This document shows, piece by piece, positions 16,506-26,211 of a stretch of DNA of 57,084 nucleotides. Within the stretch, counting starts at the first letter, position 1, and each line of letters opens with the position of its first letter. The translations under genes were made by a program, and so were the position numbers. Under the pieces are notes generated by a model. It was not told where the DNA came from and did no database searches. It saw nothing but the letters and a program-made list of their open reading frames with translations. Source of the stretch: Massilimicrobiota sp. An134 (GTDB lineage: Bacteria; Bacillota_I; Bacilli_A; Erysipelotrichales; Coprobacillaceae); NCBI RefSeq assembly GCF_002160815.1, contig NZ_NFLH01000014.1:1-57084 (forward strand). Reading direction: 5' to 3'.

Positions 16506-17324
16506 ATGAAAAAGAAAATAATTGAATCTATATTTATGATAGTTTTAGTAATAATAATAGGAATAATTATATCATATATTTTTGGCTTTCAAATTACATA
16601 TAATCCTTCTTTAGATAATAATTGGGATGCTCTTTCAGTATGTGCTTCTTGGACTGGAGTTTTTACTTCTTTAATAGCGATTATTGTTGCTATTAAAGTT
16701 CCTGAAAAAATTGCTAAAAATCAAAATGATATTTCCTTATTTGAAAAACGTTGGGAATTGCGTGAAATAGTATCTGAATTGAAAGATTTTGGGAATGCAC
16801 TTTCAAAAATAAAAAAATCAGATATTGACGAATTAAGTATTATAACAAAATCTAGACATTATTTAATTGTTTTTATGTATAGCGGTGATCGTGATGAAGA
16901 AATACAAAAGAAAATTGGATTAAATATAAAGAATATCTATGATGAACATAAACAGTTGATAGGGTATCAGATTATTGATTGTAAAGATAGTGATTTAGAC
17001 GAGTATGAAAGAAATTTTAAAACTTATATTGGTAGACAAAAAAGAATTATCAAACAGTATTCATTATTGCTTGATCGAGATAGTGAATATATATTAACGA
17101 GAATAGCTGATGTGTATTATAAATTGATGATAGAAATATTAATGGGCAGTGATTTGAAAAATAATGATATTTTATCATTTAAAAGTAATCCTGAATTTGA
17201 AAAATATTTTTTTGATGCAGATAGTACTGAAAAAGTAAAAAATGAATTTTTAAATATGATTAAAGAAATGGAAGAGAAGCTCGTCTTTGAAAAAATTGAA
17301 GAATATCTGAGAATAAAGGAGTGA
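16506..17324 (+). CDS. Second membrane protein of unknown function in the RM operon
   Basis: 272 residues from the ATG at 16506, preceded by GGGGG; a longer frame from 16344 overlaps the previous gene and lacks a good ribosome binding site. Two hydrophobic segments are visible: about 6-28 (MIVLVIIIGIIISYIFGF) and about 43-63 (SWTGVFTSLIAIIVAIKV). A soluble helical region of about 200 residues follows. Family not recognised. Its TGA stop is 5 bases before the hsdR ATG. With the preceding gene it forms a pair of small-membrane-domain proteins embedded in the type I locus. Confidence 0.7.
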   Translation: MKKKIIESIFMIVLVIIIGIIISYIFGFQITYNPSLDNNWDALSVCASWTGVFTSLIAIIVAIKVPEKIAKNQNDISLFEKRWELREIVSELKDFGNALSKIKKSDIDELSIITKSRHYLIVFMYSGDRDEEIQKKIGLNIKNIYDEHKQLIGYQIIDCKDSDLDEYERNFKTYIGRQKRIIKQYSLLLDRDSEYILTRIADVYYKLMIEILMGSDLKNNDILSFKSNPEFEKYFFDADSTEKVKNEFLNMIKEMEEKLVFEKIEEYLRIKE

Positions 17325-17329
17325 GAATC

Positions 17330-20300
17330 ATGCATCAAGTATACAATGAAGAAAGTTACGAAAATTCAATAGTAGATTTATTTGAAAATGACTTACAATA
17401 TCAACGTGTTTATGGTCCTGATATTGTAAGAGATTTTTATAACCCTTTATATGAAGATGTTTTACTAGAATCGATTGAACGAATTAATAGAAGATTACCT
17501 CGTAGTGCTATAGATGATGCGCTATATAAATTGAAAAACTTCGAAAATGGTGAATTGGTTCAAAAGAATATGGTTTTTATGGATTATCTTCAAAATGGAG
17601 TACCTGTTCGTTATTTTGATGGTAGTGAAGAAAAGTCTTCGATTGTTTATTTGATTGATTATGATAATGTAAATAATAATTCATTTATTGTGGCTAACCA
17701 ATGGACGTTTATTGAAAGTAGTAATAAAAGACCAGATATCATATTGTTTATTAATGGATTGCCACTAGTATTAATGGAATTAAAATCTCCTTCTAGAGAA
17801 GAAACAGATGCTTCAGAGGCTTATCGTCAATTACGGAATTATATGCATGAGATTCCATCGATGTTTATTTATAATGCCATCTGTGTGATGAGTGATCATC
17901 TTGTATCAAAAGCTGGAACGATTACTTCAGGTGAAGATCGCTTTATGGAATGGAAGAGTAAAGATGGAAATCGAGTAAATGACAAGTTTGCTCAATTCGA
18001 TACTTTTTTTGAAGGAATTTTTGAAAAAGAAAGATTGTTAGATATTATTAAAAATTTTATTTGTTTTTCAAATGAAGGAATTAAAACTTTTAAAATATTA
18101 GCAGGGTATCATCAATATTTCGCAGTAAAAAAAGCCATTGTTTCGACAAAAAATGCAACACAAACAGATGGAAAAGCAGGAGTATTTTGGCATACACAAG
18201 GAAGTGGAAAATCATTATCCATGGTGTTCTATGCTCATTTGTTACAAAAAGCATTAAATAGTCCAACTATTGTTGTTATTACTGATAGAAATGATTTAGA
18301 TGATCAGTTATATGGACAATTTAGTAAATGCAAAGATTTTTTAAGACAGACTCCTATTCAAGCAGAAAGTAGAGATCATTTAAAACAATTATTAGAAGGT
18401 AGACAAGCCAATGGTATCATCTTTACAACAATGCAAAAGTTTGAAGAATATGGTGTTGCATTGTCTGATAGAAGAAATATTGTTGTAATGGCAGATGAAG
18501 CACATCGTGGGCAATATGGATTAACTGAAAAAATAAAAATGACTAAAAATGAACAAGGCGAAGAAATAGCAAAACGTACAGTAGGGATTGCTAGAATTAT
18601 TCGTGATAGTTTACCTAATGCGACTTTTATTGGATTTACTGGAACGCCTATTTCTTCAGCAGACCGTAATACTACGGAAGTTTTTGGTAAATATATAGAT
18701 ATATATGACATGACACAAGCGGTAGAAGATGGGGCAACAAGACCAGTGTATTATGAAAGTCGTGTTGTAAAATTAAATTTGGACGAAGAAACTTTAAAAA
18801 TCATCGATGACGAATATGATTTAATGGCTAGTAATGCTGACGAAGCAGTTATCGAAAAGAGTAAGAAAAAACTAGGACAAATGGAGGCTATTCTGGGTAA
18901 TAATAGCACGATAGATTCTTTGGTAAATGATATCATCTATCATTATGAAGAAAATCGTGAACACTTATTAACAGGTAAAGCCATGATTGTTGCATATTCT
19001 AGACCGATTGCAATGAAGATTTATGAAAAGATACTTGAATTAAGACCTCATTGGAAACAAGAAGAAAAGGTTGCTGTAGTAATGACTTCCGGGAATAAAG
19101 ATCCTGAAGAATGGCATGAAATTATTGGGAATAAAGCGCATAAAGAAGAACTAGCTAAGAAGTTTAAAGATAATAGTAGTTCTTTAAAAATAACAATTGT
19201 TGTGGATATGTGGTTGACAGGATTTGATGTACCATCATTAGCAACAATGTATGTTTATAAACCAATGCGTGGACATAATTTGATGCAGGCCATTGCACGA
19301 GTTAATCGTGTCTTCGGAGATAAAGAAGGTGGACTTGTTGTTGATTATATTGGTATTGCAGGAGCTTTAAAACAAGCGATGAATGATTATACAACAAGAG
19401 ATAAAAAGAATTATGGAGATATGAATATCGTAGATATAGCATATCCTAAATTCTTGGAAAAATTATCAGTTTGCCAAGATTTGTTCTATGGTTATGATTA
19501 TAGTTTATTTAAAACCGGAACAGAATTACAAAGAGCAAAAGTAATTTCTGGTGCAGTAAACTTCATTATTGATCCAGTAAGAGAAGAAGATAAAGATATT
19601 TTTGTGAAGGAAGCATTATTAATGCATCAAGCATTATCATTGTGTTCATCTATTGTGAATGAAGAAAATCGTTTTGAGGCAGCCTTTTTTGAAACAATTC
19701 GTGTCATGGTAAATCGATTAATGAATAATGGTAATGGTCAGAAGCTATCCTTGCCAGATATTAATGAAAGAATAAATGAATTATTAAAGCAAAGCATTAA
19801 AAGTGATGGAGTAATCAATCTTTTCTCATCGATCAAGGAAGAGTTCTCATTGTTTGATCCTAAATTTCTTGAAGATGTCGCAAAAATGAAAGAAAAAAAT
19901 CTAGCTATTGAGTTGTTAAAACGATTAATAGCAGATCAAGTAGCTGTATATAAGAGAACCAATGTTGTAAAATCTGCAAAATTTAGCGAAATTATAAAAG
20001 CGACACTTAATCGTTATATTAACGGAATGATTACAAATGAGGAAGTAATACAAGAACTTTTAACATTAGCAAAACAAATTACTGATGCACAAAATGAAGG
20101 TAATAAGTTAGGTCTTACAGCTGATGAATTAGCTTTTTATGATGCATTAACAAAGCCACAAGCAATTAAAGATTTTTATGAGAATGAAGAGTTAATTGCA
20201 ATAACTAAGGAACTAGCAGATACACTTCGTAAAAACAGTACTATTGATTGGCAGAAGAGAGAATCAGCAAGAGCAAATATGAGGATGAAGATTAAGAGAT

Positions 20301-20392
20301 TATTAAAGATACATAGATATCCACCTGATGGAATGGATGATGCAGTTCAAACTGTCATGATGCAATGTGAGATGTGGGCTGATAACCAATGA
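17330..20392 (+). CDS. hsdR: Type I restriction endonuclease subunit
   Basis: 1020 residues from the ATG at 17330, with AAGGAG 8 bases upstream. The N-terminal PD-(D/E)xK nuclease domain (about 30-230) has the catalytic LVLMELKSP near 150. Two RecA-like motor domains follow: Walker A HTQGSGKS (about 287), DEAH box MADEAH (about 388), GFTGTP (about 440) and motif VI QAIARVNRVF (about 650). The C-terminal helical region binds HsdM. It translocates DNA and cuts far from the recognition site. Expression downstream of hsdM and hsdS suits delayed nuclease production. Confidence 0.96.
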   Translation: MHQVYNEESYENSIVDLFENDLQYQRVYGPDIVRDFYNPLYEDVLLESIERINRRLPRSAIDDALYKLKNFENGELVQKNMVFMDYLQNGVPVRYFDGSEEKSSIVYLIDYDNVNNNSFIVANQWTFIESSNKRPDIILFINGLPLVLMELKSPSREETDASEAYRQLRNYMHEIPSMFIYNAICVMSDHLVSKAGTITSGEDRFMEWKSKDGNRVNDKFAQFDTFFEGIFEKERLLDIIKNFICFSNEGIKTFKILAGYHQYFAVKKAIVSTKNATQTDGKAGVFWHTQGSGKSLSMVFYAHLLQKALNSPTIVVITDRNDLDDQLYGQFSKCKDFLRQTPIQAESRDHLKQLLEGRQANGIIFTTMQKFEEYGVALSDRRNIVVMADEAHRGQYGLTEKIKMTKNEQGEEIAKRTVGIARIIRDSLPNATFIGFTGTPISSADRNTTEVFGKYIDIYDMTQAVEDGATRPVYYESRVVKLNLDEETLKIIDDEYDLMASNADEAVIEKSKKKLGQMEAILGNNSTIDSLVNDIIYHYEENREHLLTGKAMIVAYSRPIAMKIYEKILELRPHWKQEEKVAVVMTSGNKDPEEWHEIIGNKAHKEELAKKFKDNSSSLKITIVVDMWLTGFDVPSLATMYVYKPMRGHNLMQAIARVNRVFGDKEGGLVVDYIGIAGALKQAMNDYTTRDKKNYGDMNIVDIAYPKFLEKLSVCQDLFYGYDYSLFKTGTELQRAKVISGAVNFIIDPVREEDKDIFVKEALLMHQALSLCSSIVNEENRFEAAFFETIRVMVNRLMNNGNGQKLSLPDINERINELLKQSIKSDGVINLFSSIKEEFSLFDPKFLEDVAKMKEKNLAIELLKRLIADQVAVYKRTNVVKSAKFSEIIKATLNRYINGMITNEEVIQELLTLAKQITDAQNEGNKLGLTADELAFYDALTKPQAIKDFYENEELIAITKELADTLRKNSTIDWQKRESARANMRMKIKRLLKIHRYPPDGMDDAVQTVMMQCEMWADNQ

Positions 20393-20411
20393 TTGATAGG
20401 AGTGTAATATT

Positions 20412-21251
20412 ATGGTTCATGGAAAAGCAATAGAGTTATTTTTAGTAAATGGGACCGCAGAGAGTTTAGTAACTGCTGAATTATCAAATTGGAATGGTAA
20501 AGCAATTAAAATCCCTAGAACAGAAGTTCAACAATGTAATCGTGAGGATCTTAGAAATGCGGGAGTATATTTCTTATTTTGTAAGGAAGATTCTGATATA
20601 GATTCTGTTTACATAGGAGAAGCTGAAAATGTGTTGGATAGACTAAATCAACATTTAAGAGATTATAATTCTGATAAAGAAAAATACTATTGGAATTCAG
20701 CTGTTGTTTTTACAGGAAGGGATTTAAATAAAGCTTTGATACGTTATTTAGAAAATAGATTTGTTGAGATAGCAAGAGAATGTGGTCGTTATCAGATATT
20801 AACTAAAAATACATATAAGAATACAGTGATGAAAGAATCTCAGATTGCTTCTATGGAAGAGTTTATTGATAATGTAAAGATAATTATTAATACATTAGGA
20901 TATAAAGTTCTTGAACCAGTTCCACATGCAGACGAAAAAACAGTGTATTTGTATTGTAAAGGAAGTGGAGCAAATGCTAAAGGATTTGTTAGTTCTGGTG
21001 GATTTACAGTTTTAAAAGGATCGAAAGTATCTGATCACATGGTTTCTTCGTTTGAATTAAGAGGAAGATCTTATTTCAATTTAACGAATAAATTAGTGGA
21101 TGATGGAATTATTGTAAATGATATTTTTGAAAAAGATTATGAATTTAATGCACCTTCAGCCGCCTCTGCAGTGATTCTTGGCCGTACAAGTAACGGGAAT
21201 ATCGATTGGAAAAATGACTCTGGTATATCTTTAAAAGATATTAATGAGTGA
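20412..21251 (+). CDS. GIY-YIG nuclease-family protein with DUF4357 C terminus
   Basis: 279 residues. The GIY-YIG fold (about 45-130) shows GVYFLFCKED and DSVYIGEAENVLDRLNQHL, with a later ENRF glutamate. The C-terminal DUF4357-like domain (about 185-279) has KGFVSSGGFTVLKGS. These proteins often accompany type I RM genes, but their activity is not established. It lies 19 bases after hsdR with its own ribosome binding site. After the TGA stop the same frame stays open for 46 more codons (to 21392), so a longer ancestral protein or a tiny coupled ORF is possible. Confidence 0.82.
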   Translation: MVHGKAIELFLVNGTAESLVTAELSNWNGKAIKIPRTEVQQCNREDLRNAGVYFLFCKEDSDIDSVYIGEAENVLDRLNQHLRDYNSDKEKYYWNSAVVFTGRDLNKALIRYLENRFVEIARECGRYQILTKNTYKNTVMKESQIASMEEFIDNVKIIINTLGYKVLEPVPHADEKTVYLYCKGSGANAKGFVSSGGFTVLKGSKVSDHMVSSFELRGRSYFNLTNKLVDDGIIVNDIFEKDYEFNAPSAASAVILGRTSNGNIDWKNDSGISLKDINE

Positions 21252-21433
21252 TTGGATGAACGAACTAACTCTAAGGTATCTTTGTCGATTAAATTACAAA
21301 AAATTACTGAACTTCTCGGCATAGGATTAACAATATATAGAATAGATTTTGATGAGATAAAAAAACATAAATTATTGGATTGGAAATATTAAAAAAGTAA
21401 TTAATGAAATTTGTTAAAATGAGAGTGTTTCTT

Positions 21434-21463
21434 AACAAACGGATTAGATAGCGGTTTGTTTTT
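21434..21463 (+). terminator. Terminator of the type I RM operon
   Basis: AACAAAC (21434-21440) and GTTTGTT (21454-21460) form a stem followed by TTT within TTGTTTTTG. It lies in the 380-base gap after the GIY-YIG gene. The rest of the gap (21252-21629) holds only the 46-codon in-frame extension and no recognised gene. Confidence 0.6.
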
Positions 21464-21629
21464 GTAACAATGATGTACTGTTTTGATAATATAAGAAACA
21501 TTCCATGAAGTTTGTACAATAGATTAATTTATTATTTGAAGGAAATAATACAGAATGGTGATATACCGTTATATTATTAGAAAATGAATTTCATAATTAA
21601 AAATGATAATGTTTTTAAGGGGTGAAAAA

Positions 21630-24074
21630 ATGAAAGGATGGCACAAAATAGATTTACATCAACATACACTACATGAGATTACATATGATGGTAAAGAACC
21701 TAAAAGTTTGTATACTCATGAAAAATTTGAAAATGTTTTGATAGAAGAAGGTGTTGAGTTAAAAGCGGTGACTAATCATAATACTTTGAATATTGTTGAT
21801 CACATTAAACATGCATTAATATGTAAGAAAAACAATGTTAACTATTTACCAGGAGTGGAAATAGATTATTTATTTGATACAAAAGATGTGCATGCAATTA
21901 CAATCTTGAATCCACAAAATGATATAGTATGTTTTTCATATAGACTAAATGAAATTATTACTAATAAATCTAAAAAAAAATTTTTAGATAAAGATGAGTT
22001 TGCGAGATTACATGAAAATATGGAATTTATTTTTATTCCTCATGTAATGAAAAACAAAGGGATTTATCCGTCAAAAGATATAGAACCAGTGGAAGAAGCG
22101 GAAGACTGGGTGATTAATATGATAAAAAATGGAATTTCTGTTCCAGTCATATTTGAGAACACACAGAATTATAATAAATATTCAATTTATGGTAAAATCG
22201 AAGAACTTTTATTAGATGATTATCAGTATCCCGCTTGTTATGTTGGGTCAGATTATAAGTTTGATAATGATGTGCAACGAAGAAAAGTTGCTATTGATAG
22301 AGTTAAACATTATATTTTTTCGGAGCCAACATATAGAGGGTTAGAGATTTCTGTTAGAAATCATAAAACAAGAATGGCGCATGAATCTGAACTAATATCC
22401 AGAGGTAAATATTTAGAATCAATTAAGATACATAATAATAAGAATTTTAGAAACGATATGACATTAGAGTTATCTCCAGCATTAAATGTTATTATTGGTG
22501 GATCAGGATCTGGAAAAACATTATTACTTAATGAAATATTCAGGAGCATTACAGGAAATGATTTAAAAGATGTCAAAAATAACAGCAAGAAAAAGGGAGA
22601 AAGTGCATATTTTTCTAAAGTTGGGAAGGGGGCTCTTTTAGAAATTAAATCAGTTCCCAATAATTATAAAGAATTCAAAGTTGTAGAAATACCAAATATT
22701 TATACTGAAATAATGAAATATGTAAATAATCATGAGAAATTAGGAGATGTGTTCAAAATCTCTAATAGATCTTATGTGAATTCATTGATTAGTGACTTCA
22801 TTTTAGATTGTAATAAATATAGTGAATTAATGTCTGATTTGGAAGATGAGAAAAAATTAGGAAGCGAAAGTTTAAGAAATATTTTCACAAGTATTGAATT
22901 TTTAAATGCTAATCCAGTTAAAAAGAGCATGTTTAAATTAAAACCCAAGAATATGACGAATCCAAATTCATTAAAAACACATTTAATTATAGAAAATGAT
23001 AGAAAAATAATTTTAAAAAAAGATGAAATTTTAAAATATTTTAATGACATTGATAAAACGCTGGATTTTGAATTTAAAGAAATAGTAGAAGAAATTATTA
23101 ATAAATATTTGTTTTTATTAGATAGGATAAATGATAAAATTGATGCTTTTGAAGAAAGAGAGATTAAAGAAAAAGTACTGGAGCAGATACAAAATTTATT
23201 AAATATAGCTATCCGCAACTCTTCAACCAAACTAGGTCAAAAAGAAAAAATCTTCAAAGAGAGAGAAGAATTATTATCTAATAATCAGTCAACTTTGATT
23301 AATTGTATAAAAAATGTTTTGAAAATTAATAAAGAACTTGAAAGTGTTCATTTGAAATATCCTTTTGATAAAATAAAAAATACAATTGAAACAAAGAATG
23401 CAAATGAATTGGCTAGATTTACATTATCTTTTGATAAAGAAAGTTTAAAACATGTTTTAACTGATGATAGTGATTTTATTGAAACAAAAAATGTTTCTAC
23501 AAAGTTACGAAAATTACCAATAAAATATATTGACTTTTTAGATGATCAATCAATTAAATTGTTTATAAATGAACTTAAAAAAGTAAATTTGGATATTAAT
23601 AATATCATCAAAAATGAGTTGCCATTATCTCTTGAATTAAATGTAAATGGGAATTGGAAAGAAGCTACAGCAATTAATCAAGGAACAATAGCAAAAGTAT
23701 CTATGGAACATTATTTTAACGATATTATAAAAACTGAGCAACCAGATATTATTTTCATTGATCAACCTGAAAATGATGTAGATAAAGAATTTTTAACCCA
23801 AACATTAGCTAAATTTTTAATAGATAAGAAAATGGTATCACAGATTTTTATTACTTCACATGATGCAATATTAACAGTGAATGCAGATGCGAATATGATA
23901 ATACAAGCAGATGTTGATGAAGATAATAAAATTAGTTATATGTCATATCCATTAGAATATACAGAATGCAATAAAGTAGGAACTGATGAAGTTGCACGAA
24001 TATTGGATGGAGGAAAACAAAATATTGAGAAGAGATATCAAATTTATGGAGGTATTTTGAAATATGGAGATTAA
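21630..24074 (+). CDS. TrlF-like PHP-domain / ABC-type ATPase
   Basis: 814 residues from the ATG at 21630, preceded by AAGGGGTG. The N-terminal PHP phosphoesterase domain (about 1-250) starts GWHKIDLHQHTLHEITYDG, with further metal-binding candidates in TNHNT and PHVMKN. An SMC/ABC-like ATPase follows: Walker A GGSGSGKT (about 290), a long helical insertion (about 390-620) and Walker B IIFIDQPEND (about 705). A switch histidine is visible in ITSHD. TrlF-like proteins are found in defence-rich regions; a nuclease or phosphoesterase gated by the ATPase is likely but unproven. The next gene overlaps its end by 11 bases. Confidence 0.82.
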   Translation: MKGWHKIDLHQHTLHEITYDGKEPKSLYTHEKFENVLIEEGVELKAVTNHNTLNIVDHIKHALICKKNNVNYLPGVEIDYLFDTKDVHAITILNPQNDIVCFSYRLNEIITNKSKKKFLDKDEFARLHENMEFIFIPHVMKNKGIYPSKDIEPVEEAEDWVINMIKNGISVPVIFENTQNYNKYSIYGKIEELLLDDYQYPACYVGSDYKFDNDVQRRKVAIDRVKHYIFSEPTYRGLEISVRNHKTRMAHESELISRGKYLESIKIHNNKNFRNDMTLELSPALNVIIGGSGSGKTLLLNEIFRSITGNDLKDVKNNSKKKGESAYFSKVGKGALLEIKSVPNNYKEFKVVEIPNIYTEIMKYVNNHEKLGDVFKISNRSYVNSLISDFILDCNKYSELMSDLEDEKKLGSESLRNIFTSIEFLNANPVKKSMFKLKPKNMTNPNSLKTHLIIENDRKIILKKDEILKYFNDIDKTLDFEFKEIVEEIINKYLFLLDRINDKIDAFEEREIKEKVLEQIQNLLNIAIRNSSTKLGQKEKIFKEREELLSNNQSTLINCIKNVLKINKELESVHLKYPFDKIKNTIETKNANELARFTLSFDKESLKHVLTDDSDFIETKNVSTKLRKLPIKYIDFLDDQSIKLFINELKKVNLDINNIIKNELPLSLELNVNGNWKEATAINQGTIAKVSMEHYFNDIIKTEQPDIIFIDQPENDVDKEFLTQTLAKFLIDKKMVSQIFITSHDAILTVNADANMIIQADVDEDNKISYMSYPLEYTECNKVGTDEVARILDGGKQNIEKRYQIYGGILKYGD

Positions 24075-24318
24075 TATTTTAAAAGAAAAAGAGAATGTTT
24101 TCTTTAATGTAGATGGATCAGAAAATCAACTAATGAATTTTGATAATTTAGTTACTTTGTCAGAGAAAATAGTTGATATGAAAGATGATTTTGAATATCA
24201 AATTAATTGTTCTGATAGTTCGTTAGAATTATATAGATCAACATTAGTTGAATTGATAGAAAGCTTGAGAAACGACACTGATTTGCTGGAATTACTCTCT
24301 AAAAAGGATGGAGTATAA
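24064..24318 (+). CDS. Small acidic partner of the PHP-ATPase
   Basis: 84 residues, family not recognised. It begins MEINILKEKENVFFNVDGSE and is acidic and probably helical in its second half. Its ATG lies inside the last codons of the PHP-ATPase (11-base overlap), which implies translational coupling and suggests a stoichiometric partner or regulator. No ribosome binding site independent of the upstream gene is obvious. Confidence 0.6.
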   Translation: MEINILKEKENVFFNVDGSENQLMNFDNLVTLSEKIVDMKDDFEYQINCSDSSLELYRSTLVELIESLRNDTDLLELLSKKDGV

Positions 24319-24891
24319 AAAACCTGATACCGTTATGCTACCAACATAAAGTGTTTATTGTAAAAATTGAAATAATCTGATAGAAAAATGAGATTTTACG
24401 CTTTTAATGTTAACAAATATGTTCATTATAATCATTTTATTTCGGAGTTCGAATAGTATCAGGCAATTAGTAGGTGTCATTCAATGAATTATACTTACAT
24501 CACACATATAAAAAAGTTATATTTTTTGTTAAACAAGACATATGGAGACGGCAGTGTTTTTTTCGCCGAAAACTAGATGGATACAACAATACAAAAGGTG
24601 ATTTTAGAGAATATTAAGATGAAATTTTGTCAGATAAGATTATGAAGAGAGTGGAATGTTACAAGTTAAAAGAGTGACTTATATATGATGATTATGAATT
24701 AAAGAGAAGAAAAATATGATTTTAGGGTACATATACTGCATATATAGAATCAGTAACGAGATAATTTGATTTATCGATGTATGTTGTTTTTAATACGGTA
24801 GAAGAATTGAAACATAGGGAATCAGCGCAGTTAGAAATGATTGTTGATGTTTTGAAATAGTTTGAAAATATATAAATTAAAGGAGATTGTT
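24319..24891. other. Gene-free 570-base gap with decayed coding sequence
   Basis: No intact gene. Inverted copies CCTGATAC (about 24324) and GTATCAGG (about 24457) bracket the first part. Further on, broken frames read as protein-like pieces, for example FDLSMYVVFNTVEELKHRES near 24768-24830, interrupted by stops. These look like the remains of a lost gene of unknown family. The promoter of the PARIS pair should lie near the right end. Confidence 0.4.
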
Positions 24892-26211
24892 ATGTTAGAA
24901 AAACTTTTTGTAAAGAAACTGTTTGGTTTATTTGATAATGAGATAAATTTCAGAGATGGTGGAATTACGGTTGTTGTTGGACAAAATGGTTGTGGGAAAA
25001 CTACAATGTTGAATATTCTAAATGCAATTTTTTCCAAGAATCATAGCCATCTTTTTCAATATCAATTTGATTATATCGAATTAATAATATCAAGTCATGT
25101 ATTAAAAATCGAAGTAATTAATGAATATCTTGAAGATGAAGAAATAACAATAAAAAGTTTGAAATATCATGTGGATTCACAAGTATTAGAAAAATGTTAT
25201 AGAGAAAATAGTAAAATAAATTCCCCTATATTTTGGATAAGAGCCATTCCTTCATTAAGAAGAAGACCAGGAAATATGATTTACGATATGAGAGGGGGAG
25301 AAGTGCTAACTTTATCTGAAGTAATAGATACATATTTTGATGAACTACCAGAAGAAGTAAAGAATGACCTTGTTACAATACCTCATGAAGTGCAAGAATT
25401 AATTTCTGATATACAGATAGAGTTAATAACAACTGAACGATTGAAAAGAATTTATCCATATGATGAAGATAGAAGAAGTGAATTTGTACAGAAATTTGCA
25501 GTAGAGTATTGTTCTGAAGAATTGCGTAATAATATTAAAAACATTTTGTCAGAGTATGCCAATACTTCCCAAAAACTTGACGAACAATTTCCATCCAAGA
25601 TTTTAAAGGCAATAGAGAAACACAAACAATTTTCAGTAGAAGAATTAAAAAATAATATGCAGAAAATAGATGAGTTAAGAAAAAAGCATGTAGAGGCAGG
25701 GGTATTGGAAGAGAGTAATGACAAAATTCTCAATGTTAATGTAAATCCTAAAAGTTTGGATGAAAGTACAGCTGCAATTTTATCAGTATATTATCAAGAT
25801 ACGAAAATAAAACTCGAATCACTTAATAGTATATCGGATAGGATTGTATTATTTAAAAATATGATAACCAATAAATTTGGCATTAATAAGGAGATTTTTA
25901 TTAGTAAAGATAATGGAATTGTCGTATTACAAAAACAGTCAAATAAAAATTTAGAGTTGAGATTGTTATCTTCAGGGGAACAACAGGAATTAGTTCTACT
26001 ATATAATCTTATTTTTAAGGGTGAAAAAGAAAAATTAATTTTAATTGATGAACCAGAAATTTCATTGAATGTTTGTTGGCAAAGAGAATTCTTGGATGAT
26101 ATGAAAAAAATTGTTCAAATGAATGGATTTTCTATTTTAATTGCAACTCATTCTCCACAGATAATCAATGATAATTGGGAGTTAGTGGATACTTTAGGAG
26201 ATTATGAATAA
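24892..26211 (+). CDS. ariA: PARIS defence ATPase AriA
   Basis: 439 residues from the ATG at 24892, with AAAGGAG upstream. This is an OLD/ABC-type AAA ATPase: Walker A VVVGQNGCGKTTMLNIL (about 26-42), a central helical insertion, signature LSSGEQQEL (about 358), Walker B LILIDEPEISL (about 380) and switch histidine ATHSPQII (about 420). In PARIS, AriA assembles into a sensor that holds AriB and releases it when a phage anti-restriction protein is detected. Its size and the immediately following DUF4435 gene fit. Its position in a type I RM island matches the known biology. Confidence 0.85.
   Translation: MLEKLFVKKLFGLFDNEINFRDGGITVVVGQNGCGKTTMLNILNAIFSKNHSHLFQYQFDYIELIISSHVLKIEVINEYLEDEEITIKSLKYHVDSQVLEKCYRENSKINSPIFWIRAIPSLRRRPGNMIYDMRGGEVLTLSEVIDTYFDELPEEVKNDLVTIPHEVQELISDIQIELITTERLKRIYPYDEDRRSEFVQKFAVEYCSEELRNNIKNILSEYANTSQKLDEQFPSKILKAIEKHKQFSVEELKNNMQKIDELRKKHVEAGVLEESNDKILNVNVNPKSLDESTAAILSVYYQDTKIKLESLNSISDRIVLFKNMITNKFGINKEIFISKDNGIVVLQKQSNKNLELRLLSSGEQQELVLLYNLIFKGEKEKLILIDEPEISLNVCWQREFLDDMKKIVQMNGFSILIATHSPQIINDNWELVDTLGDYE

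Noticed and set aside
18376-18711. 111-codon minus-strand frame inside hsdR
   Set aside because: Opposes the conserved helicase motifs; no independent support.
22772-23230. 152-codon minus-strand frame inside the PHP-ATPase
   Set aside because: Low-complexity I/F/L/S composition from reading an AT-rich coiled-coil region backwards.
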